64,000 nt of DNA. It comes from Aestuariivivens sediminis. Its GTDB lineage: Bacteria > Bacteroidota > Bacteroidia > Flavobacteriales > Flavobacteriaceae. The notes below the pieces were generated by a model. The model was given only the letters and a program-made list of their open reading frames with translations. It was not told where the DNA came from and did no database searches. The translations under genes were made by a program, and so were the position numbers. Positions 8,706 to 18,012 of the stretch are shown in pieces; position 1 is the stretch's first letter, and each line of letters opens with the position of its first letter. The DNA lies in contig NZ_JAKMCP010000003.1 of assembly GCF_022662105.1 (NCBI RefSeq), positions 620,001-684,000 of the forward strand. The letters are read 5' to 3'.

Positions 8706-9647
8706 CTAAAGTTCAAGAACCCGACTTTTTGCTGCTTCAAACTCTTTTAACAAGTCCTCAACAATTTGTGCTACAGGTTTAATATCGTGGATTAATCCGG
8801 AAATTTGACCTATCTCCAACTCTCCTTCATCCAAATCGCCTTCAAACATACCTTTTTTGGCTCGGGCCCTTCCAAGTAGTGCTTTAAGTTGTTCGACCGT
8901 CGGTCCCGTTTTATAGAGCTTCTGGATTTGATCATAGAACTTATTTTTAATCAAACGCACCGGAGCCAATTCTTTTAAGGTCAATTGGGTTCCACCTTCT
9001 TTAACCTCAACTATGGCTTGCTTAAAGCGTTGATGCGCAGAGCTCTCTACGCTTGCGGCAAATCGACTCCCTATCTGGACACCATCTGCCCCTAATATCA
9101 TTGTAGCCAAAATGGCTTGTCCCGTGGCAATACCTCCCGCTGCAATTAAGGGAATATGTATTTGCTCTTTAACCATAGGCAGTAATGTCAATGTAGTAGT
9201 TTCATCTCTCCCGTTATGACCCCCCGCTTCAAAGCCCTCTGCTACAATCGCATCAACTCCCGCTTCTTGCGCTTTTAATGCAAATTTTACACTACTAACC
9301 ACATGTACAACGGTTATATCTTTTTCTTTTAACCAAGTCGTCCAAGTTTTAGGGTTTCCTGCCGAGGTGAAGACTATTTTCACACCTTCTTCAACAATAA
9401 TATCCATAATCTCTTGAATATTGGGATATAACAGAGGCACATTAACACCAAAAGGTTTATGTGTGGCTTGTTGACATTTTTGAATATGTTCTCGAAGTAC
9501 TTCGGGGTACATAGATCCCGATCCAATTAGACCCAAAATACCTGAATTACTAGCCGCAGAAGCTAAACGCCAGCCGCTGTTCCATACCATTCCGGCTTGA
9601 ATTATGGGATATTTTATCTTAAAAAGTTGGGTAATCCTGTTCGTCAT
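8706..9647 (-). CDS. Nitronate monooxygenase / NAD(P)H-dependent flavin oxidoreductase
   Basis: 313 residues, the length of the 2-nitropropane dioxygenase/FabK-like TIM-barrel family. Visible signatures: the N-terminal YPIIQAGMVW, the EGFEAGGHNGRD loop with its conserved His, and the FMN-phosphate binding segments IPLIAAGGIATG and GADGVQIGSRF. Members oxidise alkyl nitronates with FMN; the FabK branch reduces enoyl-ACP, and sequence alone does not separate the two with certainty. The gene stands alone, with mnmA 120 bp upstream in the same direction. Confidence 0.85.
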   Translation of the reverse strand: MTNRITQLFKIKYPIIQAGMVWNSGWRLASAASNSGILGLIGSGSMYPEVLREHIQKCQQATHKPFGVNVPLLYPNIQEIMDIIVEEGVKIVFTSAGNPKTWTTWLKEKDITVVHVVSSVKFALKAQEAGVDAIVAEGFEAGGHNGRDETTTLTLLPMVKEQIHIPLIAAGGIATGQAILATMILGADGVQIGSRFAASVESSAHQRFKQAIVEVKEGGTQLTLKELAPVRLIKNKFYDQIQKLYKTGPTVEQLKALLGRARAKKGMFEGDLDEGELEIGQISGLIHDIKPVAQIVEDLLKEFEAAKSRVLEL

Positions 9648-9767
9648 AAGGTGGTAAACTTCTAAATTTGAAATTTAGGGATTTTATAACTAGGATAAAA
9701 ATTATGGTCAAATCCTTAATGAGAAATTTTTATACAATAGGCATGGGATCGAATCGCCCTTCAAATC

Positions 9768-10955
9768 CTATGAGATTACGCCGGATCCTATAAGCTCATC
9801 ATGTAAGTACCAGGCCACAAATTGTCCTTCGGTAATGGCAGATTGATAATTTTCGAATTCAACATAAAGTCCGTCTTCTACTTTATACAAGATTGCCTTT
9901 TCCAAGGCTTGTCGGTACCGTATTCGCGCTAAAACGCTCATAGTTTCATTAGTTACAAGTGCCAGATCTTCTCGAATCCAGTGTAATTCATCATTGCTCA
10001 CAAATAAGGCTTTTTTTAATAAGCCGGGATGTTCCTTACCTTGTCCTGTGAAAATAACGTTTTCAACTACATCCGTATCGATAACAAATAAAGGATCAGG
10101 TGTTCCTCCTACGGCCAACCCTTTGCGCTGTCCTTTTGTAAAATAATGCGCTCCTTGATGTTTTCCTACCACTTTGCCATCAGTCACTTTATATTTTAAT
10201 TTCCGTGATAAATATTCTAATTTGTGCTCCTCAGAGTCAAAACGCATTTCCATGTTTTTAAACATAGACTGATCTTTTGGAATTTCAACAATGAGTCCTT
10301 CTTTGGGCTTTAATTGCTGTTGCAAAAAATCGGGCAACTTAACTTTCCCAATAAAACATAATCCCTGGGAATCCTTTTTTTCAGCAGTTACCAAATCCAA
10401 TTTGGCAGCGATATCACGAACTTGGGGTTTAGTCAATTCACCAATGGGAAATAGCGATTTCGCCAATTGGTCTTGTGATAGTTGGCACAGAAAATAGGAC
10501 TGGTCTTTATTTTTATCCATACCGGCAAGCAATTGATAAATAGGCTGGCCATTTTTCATAAGGGTCCCTTTTCTGCAATAGTGACCCGTAGCAACATAAT
10601 CCGCACCTAGCTCCATGGCTATTTTCATGAATACATCAAATTTAATTTCTCTGTTGCAAAGAACATCTGGGTTTGGCGTTCTACCCCTTTCATATTCATG
10701 AAACATGTAATCGACAATGCGTGCCTTATATTGTTGGCTTAAATCAACGGTCTGGAAAGGAATCTTTAATTTTTCGGCCACCAGCATCGCATCATTACTG
10801 TCATCTAACCACGGGCATTCATTGGATATCGTCACCGAATCATCATGCCAATTTTTCATAAATAGGCCAATGACTTCGTAACCTTGCTGCTTCAGTACAT
10901 AAGCCGCAACGCTAGAATCTACCCCTCCCGAAAGTCCTATTACTACCCGTTTCAT
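9768..10955 (-). CDS. mnmA: tRNA-specific 2-thiouridylase MnmA
   Basis: 395 residues from ATG 10955; the longer in-frame start adds a hydrophobic tail unlike the family. The PP-loop SGGVDSS is at residues 9-15. The catalytic cysteines are in [12 protein letters not shown] (nucleophile) and GLCFIGK (persulfide partner). The C-terminal half holds the [11 protein letters not shown] segment and the beta-barrel. It thiolates U34 of tRNA-Lys, -Glu and -Gln in the cytoplasm. A TATCTTTG element starts 23 bp upstream. Confidence 0.97.
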   Translation of the reverse strand: MKRVVIGLSGGVDSSVAAYVLKQQGYEVIGLFMKNWHDDSVTISNECPWLDDSNDAMLVAEKLKIPFQTVDLSQQYKARIVDYMFHEYERGRTPNPDVLCNREIKFDVFMKIAMELGADYVATGHYCRKGTLMKNGQPIYQLLAGMDKNKDQSYFLCQLSQDQLAKSLFPIGELTKPQVRDIAAKLDLVTAEKKDSQGLCFIGKVKLPDFLQQQLKPKEGLIVEIPKDQSMFKNMEMRFDSEEHKLEYLSRKLKYKVTDGKVVGKHQGAHYFTKGQRKGLAVGGTPDPLFVIDTDVVENVIFTGQGKEHPGLLKKALFVSNDELHWIREDLALVTNETMSVLARIRYRQALEKAILYKVEDGLYVEFENYQSAITEGQFVAWYLHDELIGSGVIS

Positions 10956-10970
10956 AACCAAATTTGACTG

Positions 10971-10978
10971 CAAAGATA
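10971..10978 (-). promoter_or_regulatory. Bacteroidota-type -7 element of mnmA
   Basis: TATCTTTG on the minus strand matches the TAnnTTTG consensus and is followed by CAG. It lies 16 bp before the mnmA ATG, giving a very short leader. I see no TTG at the expected -33 spacing. Confidence 0.5.
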
Positions 10979-11073
10979 CAGATATTATAGGAAAAATGTA
11001 TTCCAATAAAAGGGTATAGAAAAACATTAAATTATATTTTTGTTTAATTTTAAGTTAATTTTAATAAACAAAA

Positions 11074-11106
11074 TTTGGATTATTGTTTAACTTTTTATTA
11101 TTTTTG
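11074..11106 (+). promoter_or_regulatory. Promoter of the fasciclin lipoprotein gene
   Basis: TTTG at 11074-11077 and TATTTTTG at 11099-11106 are separated by 21 bp, close to the sigma-ABfr pattern (TTTG, about 19-21 bp, TAnnTTTG). Transcription would start near 11113, giving a leader of about 18 nt before ATG 11131. Confidence 0.5.
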
Positions 11107-11130
11107 TTGAACAATTTAAATATTCAAACT

Positions 11131-12528
11131 ATGAAATCTATTAATGTACTTAAAATTATCCTGCTCTTTTTCTCACTTACTGTGTTACATGTTTCCTGTA
11201 GTAATGATGATGCTCCCGAGCCTATTAATACGGAAGAATTAACCATTACAGAAATTGCACTTCTCACTCCGGATTTTAGCGCGCTGGTTGAAGCTCTTGG
11301 CCATGCCGATGGAAATTTGGCGACCCTTTTAAATGGTAATGGACCATATACACTTTTAGCTCCTACCAACAGCGCATTTCAGGCTTTACTTGCCAGTAAT
11401 CCTAACTGGAACCAAATTTCTGACATCGATTCTTCAATTTTGCAACAGGTCCTATTGAACCATGTGATTTCTGCTGATGTAAAATCAACAGATTTAATTT
11501 CAGCCAGTAAAGGATATGCCAAAACGAATGCCGATGGTTCAGGAGGCCAGAAAATGAGTATTTATTTCGATACAAGCAACGGTGTAACATTTAATGGATC
11601 GTCATCCGTGTTACAGGGCGGTGCCGATATTTTAGCTAAAAATGGTACAATTCATGCCGTAGATCAAGTTATTGGATTGCCCACTATTGCCACATTTGCA
11701 GTCTCAAACCCTAGTTTTAGCACTTTAGTAGGGGCGCTTACACCTGATTTAACCGATGCATTAAGTTCTTCAGGGACCTATACCGTCTTTGCGCCGGACA
11801 ACGATGCCTTCGCAGCGCTGTCCAGCATACCTACCGGTGATGACCTCGTCAATGTGTTGTTAAACCACGTTTTGGATGCAGTGGTTTTATCCACAGACCT
11901 TGTAGGATTGGGATCAGGTTATACGACTACTCTGGCCACAGGACCTGGCATGAACAATTTGAGTCTGTATTTTAATACTACCGATGGTGTCGTATTTAAC
12001 GGTGTTTCTGAGGTTACAGAAGCCGATATTGTAGCGTCTAATGGTGTTATTCACGCCGTGGACCAAGTAATCACTTTACCTACTATTGCCACATTTGCCA
12101 CTTCAAATGATGCTTTATCTGTTTTAGTGGATGCCTTGGTCTATGCCGACACCGGATCCCCTACAGTTCCCTATATAAATACCGTCTCCGATTCCCAAGC
12201 GGGTCCATTTACGGTTTTTGCTCCAACAAATGCGGCTTTTGGTTCAGCATTGAATTATCTAAATGAAACGGCACTCACAGATATCCCCACAGGCACGATC
12301 GATGCGGTATTATTATATCACATTGTTAATGCCAACGTACAATCAAGTCAGTTGCAATCGGGAATGGTTTCAACCCTTGGAGGGGATGTTACTGTTGATA
12401 CCAACAATTTTACCATTACCGATGCCAATAATCGTGTGTCGAATATTGTTACAAGTTTAGTTAATATTCAGGCTATCAATGGAGTGGTACATGTTATTGA
12501 CGAAGTCATTTTACCACCGATGCCTTAA
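11131..12528 (+). CDS. Surface lipoprotein with three fasciclin (FAS1) domains
   Basis: 465 residues from ATG 11131. A lipoprotein signal ends at Cys23 (LHVSC) followed by SNDD. Three FAS1 domains follow at about 38-175, 178-310 and 315-463. Each starts with an IATFA-type helix and carries the FAS1 motifs (YTLLAPTNSAF, YTVFAPDNDAF, FTVFAPTNAAF) and the IHAVDQVI or VHVIDEVI closing strand. Family members mediate adhesion or matrix contact; an outer-membrane location is expected. It has its own promoter and a hairpin terminator 76 bp downstream. An upstream in-frame start at 11083 would place hydrophobic residues before the lipobox and is disfavoured. Confidence 0.9.
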   Translation: MKSINVLKIILLFFSLTVLHVSCSNDDAPEPINTEELTITEIALLTPDFSALVEALGHADGNLATLLNGNGPYTLLAPTNSAFQALLASNPNWNQISDIDSSILQQVLLNHVISADVKSTDLISASKGYAKTNADGSGGQKMSIYFDTSNGVTFNGSSSVLQGGADILAKNGTIHAVDQVIGLPTIATFAVSNPSFSTLVGALTPDLTDALSSSGTYTVFAPDNDAFAALSSIPTGDDLVNVLLNHVLDAVVLSTDLVGLGSGYTTTLATGPGMNNLSLYFNTTDGVVFNGVSEVTEADIVASNGVIHAVDQVITLPTIATFATSNDALSVLVDALVYADTGSPTVPYINTVSDSQAGPFTVFAPTNAAFGSALNYLNETALTDIPTGTIDAVLLYHIVNANVQSSQLQSGMVSTLGGDVTVDTNNFTITDANNRVSNIVTSLVNIQAINGVVHVIDEVILPPMP

Positions 12529-12603
12529 GAGTTCATTTTTTAGTTTGGTTTGTTGATGATCATAGACAATTTAATTGTTCTCTCAAAATTGTTTATGAAA
12601 AAG

Positions 12604-12627
12604 AAGCTCCTCATTAGTGAGGAGCTT
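12604..12627. terminator. Bidirectional hairpin between convergent genes
   Basis: AAGCTCCTCA and TGAGGAGCTT form a perfect 10-bp stem with a four-base loop. On the plus strand it follows the fasciclin gene. On the minus strand the stop codon of the MORN gene (12614-12616) lies in the loop, so half of the stem is coding sequence. Confidence 0.8.
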
Positions 12628-13342
12628 TCTTGTATTTACCATCTACTTTAATGTATTTCGGCTTATAGTTAAAATCTTTTTCTTCAACCAACTTTCCTTT
12701 TTCGTAAAATTTCCAAATACCTGTTTTCTTTCCTTTTTTATATTCTCCCTCAGCGATAAGTGCTCCTTTTGGATCAAAATACTTAGCCGGTCCATGAAGT
12801 TCTCCATTAACATAAATATATTCCTTTAAGACTATTTGGTCTTCCGAAAACCACTTTGATTTACCATCTAATAGTCCTCCATTATAATGTTGAATTTCGG
12901 CCACCTCTCCATTATCATAGTATACCAAACGTTCTCCATTCAATTTCCCATTATGGTCATAATGTTCTACGGTTAAAAGATCTTGTCCATTATTTTGATA
13001 ATAAGTCCATGTTCCTATATAAGCTTTACCTTTCATGATACCTTCACTCAGGAGTTTGCCATGATCATTAAAAAATTGTACTGAGGCCTTATTATCCGAG
13101 TCATTAAAAGTCTTTGTAGCTGCTAAAAGAGGTTTTCCTTCATCATTCTTATAGAATTTAAAAGTCCCAATCTCTTTTCCATGAAAAAACTCACCTTCAT
13201 ATCGTAACACTTTAGTACCATCATAACGTTTTAACCACCGGCCATGTCGCTCACCATCGGCATCAAATTGGTTTATACTTTGAGCCCAGGACATACCAAC
13301 GTTCAGTAGCGTAAAAATGATAATAATGTTTTGATAAGTCAT
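12614..13342 (-). CDS. Exported MORN-repeat (YwqK-like) protein
   Basis: 242 residues from ATG 13342, which starts directly at a signal peptide ending near MSWAQS; an ATG at 13363 would add seven residues. The mature part is built of MORN-type repeats with the pattern G-x-x-x-G-x-W-x-x-Y, for example GERHGRWLKRYDGTK, GKAYIGTWTYYQNNGQ, LNGERLVYYDNGE and GKKTGIWKFYEKGK. Such YwqK/MORN proteins are abundant in Bacteroidota. They are often labelled antitoxin-like, but no toxin gene is adjacent, so I would not use that name functionally. A terminator separates it from yidC upstream. Confidence 0.85.
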   Translation of the reverse strand: MTYQNIIIIFTLLNVGMSWAQSINQFDADGERHGRWLKRYDGTKVLRYEGEFFHGKEIGTFKFYKNDEGKPLLAATKTFNDSDNKASVQFFNDHGKLLSEGIMKGKAYIGTWTYYQNNGQDLLTVEHYDHNGKLNGERLVYYDNGEVAEIQHYNGGLLDGKSKWFSEDQIVLKEYIYVNGELHGPAKYFDPKGALIAEGEYKKGKKTGIWKFYEKGKLVEEKDFNYKPKYIKVDGKYKKAPH

Positions 13343-13398
13343 ACGAAAAAGATTTACATACAAGAACGTGAAAAAGATATTTAAATTATTTGAAACAA

Positions 13399-13427
13399 AA
13401 AAGCTGTCAAATAAATGACAGCTTTTG
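13399..13427 (-). terminator. Rho-independent terminator of yidC
   Basis: On the minus strand AAGCTGTCA and TGACAGCTT form a stem with a short loop, followed by TTTTTT. It begins 16 bp after the yidC stop and isolates it from the MORN gene. Confidence 0.85.
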
Positions 13428-13442
13428 GTTTCTCTTCTGTTA

Positions 13443-15332
13443 TTATTTGCGTTTTTGTACCTGCTTTTGTTTTTCCGCCTGCTCCATCATCTCTTTCATT
13501 TTTCGCTGAAACCGATTTTCCTTTTTAGGTTTCTTTTTATTTTCTTGAATCTTAGCATGAATTTTATCCTCATCAATAATGTAATTCTTAATTACCAACA
13601 TAATACCTATTGTAATTAAGTTCGATATAAAATAATACAAACTCAAACCGGAAGCATAATTATTAAAGAAAACCAACATCATTAGGGGTGAAAAATAAAT
13701 CATATATTTCATCATCTTACCCATATCCGGCATCCCTTCCTGGGTAGGTTGCGAAGCCATTTGTTGACCGGTTGTCATGCGCATGTAAAAGAAAATTGCC
13801 AGTGATGCCAATATGGGGAACAAACTTACGTGATCTCCATAAAGTGGAATACGAAACGGTAATTCAGCAATGGTATCATAAGACGACAAATCCTCCGCCC
13901 ATAGGAAACTTTTTTGTCTTAAATCGAAGGCTGAGGGGAAAAACTGAAACAAGGCATAAAATACAGGTAACTGCATTAAAGCCGGCAGACAACCAGCCAT
14001 AGGACTCACTCCGGCTTTATTGTACAAGGCCATAGTTTCCTGCTGCTTTTTCATGGCATTATCCTTATACTTTTCAGAGATCTCAGTAATCTCTGGCTTG
14101 ATAACTTTCATTTTAGCTTGCGAAACATAAGACTTGTAGGTCACCGGAGACATCACAATTCTAACCAAAATGGTCATAACAATTATGGCTATACCATAAG
14201 GTAAAAAACTACCCAGAAAACCAAATAATGGCATAAAAACGTAGCGGTTTATCCAACCAAAAATACCCCACCCAAATGGAATGAGTTCGTCTAAATTTCT
14301 ATTAAATGTTGTTACTACTTTATAATCATTAGGGCCATAAAACAAGTCCATGTTTTGGTTGAACTCTCCCCCTTCCAATTCTAAGGGGATACGTGCTGCA
14401 AAATTTTTAGTATAAAGGGTATCAACATCTTCATCCTGCACTAAATTTTCAGCTTTAATGCGTACGGTTTTGAATGGGCGATTGGTAAGCAATACCGACG
14501 AAAAGAAGTGCTGTTTATAACCAATCCAACTTACATCTTGGATATTCTCATCGGTATCACTCGCTCCGGTATAGTCATCTTTTCCCCCTTCATATTCGTA
14601 ATGGATATCTGTATACCTATTTTCATAGGATATGCTCTTAGCATGACGATAGCCTTTGAGGTCCCAATCCAGTACAATATCCTGCGAACCGTTGACAACA
14701 TCGTTCAATCCCTGAGAGCGTACCGTAAAACCAATCATATAACTATTTGGTTGGATGTTATAACGGTATTCCAAGAATTTAGTTTCGGAAACCTTAAGCT
14801 TCATGGAAACAATCGTATGATCCTCATTTTTTGATATTGTAGGTTCAAAATATAAATCCTTGGTGTTTAAAATTCTACTATCCGTAGTCCCAAAATTTAT
14901 ATTGAAATTGGCATTATTTTCTTTAATTAAATAAATGGACTTATCGTTATAATCGACAAACTCCTTTAATTTCACTTCAGAAAGATACCCCCCTTTATTA
15001 CTAAATTTTAAGGCCAAAAGCTCATTTTCTATACTGGTCTCAGCATCCGATGAATTCATAGCTGAGTAAGCAAACGCACCCCATTTATTTTGCATGTTTA
15101 CCAATTGCAATGAATCTGTAGTCTCCCCTAAGGGTAATTCCGTGCTGGTTATATGTACTTGCTGATCCGGTTCTTCAGTTTGTTGCGTTGCTTTAACCTG
15201 TTCTTGCTTCGCTTCTTCTTGAGCTTCAAGTTCTTCTGGCCTTGGTTGATTTTGCCAAAGCATATACATTAAAATTCCAAAAATAAGGACAAACCCTATT
15301 ATAGAATTAATGTCTAATTTCTTTTCTTCCAT
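13443..15332 (-). CDS. yidC: Membrane protein insertase YidC
   Basis: 629 residues from ATG 15332, typical for flavobacterial YidC. One N-terminal membrane anchor (residues 8-25) is followed by a Gln/Glu-rich linker and a large periplasmic beta domain to about 350. The C-terminal Oxa1-like insertase has five helices (for example YGIAIIVMTILVRIVMSP and the PALMQLPVFYALFQFF loop). A basic tail rich in Lys and Gln (last 45 residues) suits ribosome contact. It inserts and folds inner-membrane proteins with or without SecYEG. It follows pyrG by 112 bp on the same strand and ends at a strong terminator. Confidence 0.97.
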   Translation of the reverse strand: MEEKKLDINSIIGFVLIFGILMYMLWQNQPRPEELEAQEEAKQEQVKATQQTEEPDQQVHITSTELPLGETTDSLQLVNMQNKWGAFAYSAMNSSDAETSIENELLALKFSNKGGYLSEVKLKEFVDYNDKSIYLIKENNANFNINFGTTDSRILNTKDLYFEPTISKNEDHTIVSMKLKVSETKFLEYRYNIQPNSYMIGFTVRSQGLNDVVNGSQDIVLDWDLKGYRHAKSISYENRYTDIHYEYEGGKDDYTGASDTDENIQDVSWIGYKQHFFSSVLLTNRPFKTVRIKAENLVQDEDVDTLYTKNFAARIPLELEGGEFNQNMDLFYGPNDYKVVTTFNRNLDELIPFGWGIFGWINRYVFMPLFGFLGSFLPYGIAIIVMTILVRIVMSPVTYKSYVSQAKMKVIKPEITEISEKYKDNAMKKQQETMALYNKAGVSPMAGCLPALMQLPVFYALFQFFPSAFDLRQKSFLWAEDLSSYDTIAELPFRIPLYGDHVSLFPILASLAIFFYMRMTTGQQMASQPTQEGMPDMGKMMKYMIYFSPLMMLVFFNNYASGLSLYYFISNLITIGIMLVIKNYIIDEDKIHAKIQENKKKPKKENRFQRKMKEMMEQAEKQKQVQKRK

Positions 15333-15361
15333 ATGTTTCTGAATCAATAAAAATGATCCCC

Positions 15362-15373
15362 GGTATCGATACC
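15362..15373. repeat. 12-bp palindrome in the pyrG-yidC spacer
   Basis: GGTATCGATACC is perfectly self-complementary and lies 30 bp upstream of the chosen yidC start. It could be a protein site or chance; nothing else identifies it. Confidence 0.3.
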
Positions 15374-15418
15374 TCCCAGCCACCAAGACGTTGCTCAACT
15401 ACCTTTTAGGGAATGCAA

Positions 15419-15438
15419 TTAGCTTAGCAATAAGCTAA
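15419..15438. repeat. Inverted repeat after pyrG
   Basis: TTAGCTTA and TAAGCTAA form a perfect 8-bp stem around GCAA, 7 bp past the pyrG stop. There is no T-run on the minus strand, so it is more likely an RNA-stabilising 3' hairpin or attenuator in a pyrG-yidC transcript than a terminator. Confidence 0.4.
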
Positions 15439-15444
15439 CCAAAC

Positions 15445-17118
<1,674 letters not shown>

Positions 17119-17195
17119 TTAAAACAGTTATAACAGAATAAGTTTTTAGTAATTTATCGCACTTTATCAACAACAATAAACAAAACTATCTGATA

Positions 17196-17423
17196 CTATT
17201 TCCGGTATTGACTTTGAATAGTTCTCACCAAATTGTCCAGTCCGTTTAACTTTAGTTCATAGACCTCTTTTAACATATCACCCAGTTTTCCTTTTGGAAA
17301 CCCTGTATTGTGAAACCAAATCACATAATATTCCGGTAAATCTATTAAGTAACGGCCTTTGTATTTATCAAAGGGCATTTTTGTATGTGCCAATTCTATA
17401 AGAAATGCTTTGTTTGGAGTCAT
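17196..17423 (-). CDS. DUF3820 family small protein
   Basis: 75 residues with the DUF3820 core MPFDKYKGRYLIDLPEYYV and the downstream FPKGKLGDML. The family is widespread, cytoplasmic and of unproven function. The start ATG overlaps the stop of the decayed DUF922 reading frame (TAATG), so this gene was probably co-translated with that gene before it broke and may now rely on its own initiation. pyrG follows 110 bp downstream. Confidence 0.85.
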   Translation of the reverse strand: MTPNKAFLIELAHTKMPFDKYKGRYLIDLPEYYVIWFHNTGFPKGKLGDMLKEVYELKLNGLDNLVRTIQSQYRK

Positions 17424-17963
17424 TATTTTGAATTTTGATGCGTAAACGCCTTAAACTGATCGCGTACGCTTTTAAAAGTTTTTTGTCCAATTAATAGGTT
17501 TTCACAATCTCTTGAAAAGTGGGTTTCATCATCTTACATATCCCGGGATACAGCCCAGATATTTAAACTACTTTTGTGCGTTTTTTTTATTGTTGATTGA
17601 TATGGTTTTCTCATGATAATTCGTTAATCTTTTTTCTAAATTTCCCAGCATTTAATTCAGTTATATTATAGTGTAATTGTTCATTTCCTAAAATATGGTT
17701 ATTAACCTGTTCCCATTTATACCAAGATGGACGAGGACAGAAATGGGCTTCTACATTAGGTTGTATAGCTATCACTTGAGTTCCTTGTTGTCTTATAAAA
17801 ATTTAAAGGTTATACCAGAAGTGGTAAAGGCGAATGCATCTCCTAATTTTATAGCTATTCCCTTAAAATCAAACCCCATTAAACTTTGACTTTCATGCCA
17901 TACCATACCATGCTCTTCCTGAATACAAAAGAATCAAAAAAGTAAAAGAATTAATTTAGACAT
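17423..17963 (-). pseudogene. Degraded DUF922-type gene (predicted secreted Zn-protease family)
   Basis: From ATG 17963 the reading gives a signal-like start, MSKLILLLF, then a TGA, then continues open as HESQSLMGFDFKG and AFTTSGITFKF to a TAA. Reading resumes in another frame as VEAHFCPRPSWYKWEQ and VNNHILGNEQLHYNITELNA. This matches my memory of the DUF922 HEQxHFDI(A)E block, with the first His now Asn. Another stop follows KKINELS, and a last fragment DDETHFSRDCEN preceded by a TAA ends at 17423. At least three stops and one frameshift are present. The lesions are too many for sequencing error. Family assignment is from pattern memory and is moderately sure. Confidence 0.7.
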
Positions 17964-18012
17964 TATTAAAGGAAAGTTGAGAAGTATACCAAAACCGTAT
18001 AAAATATACTTA

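Noticed and set aside
12614-13342. Toxin-antitoxin system based on the YwqK/MORN label
   Set aside because: No toxin-like neighbour. The protein has a signal peptide and ordinary MORN repeats.
17695-17889. 64-codon plus-strand frame
   Set aside because: Antisense to the DUF922-like remnant, whose minus-strand translation has recognisable family blocks.
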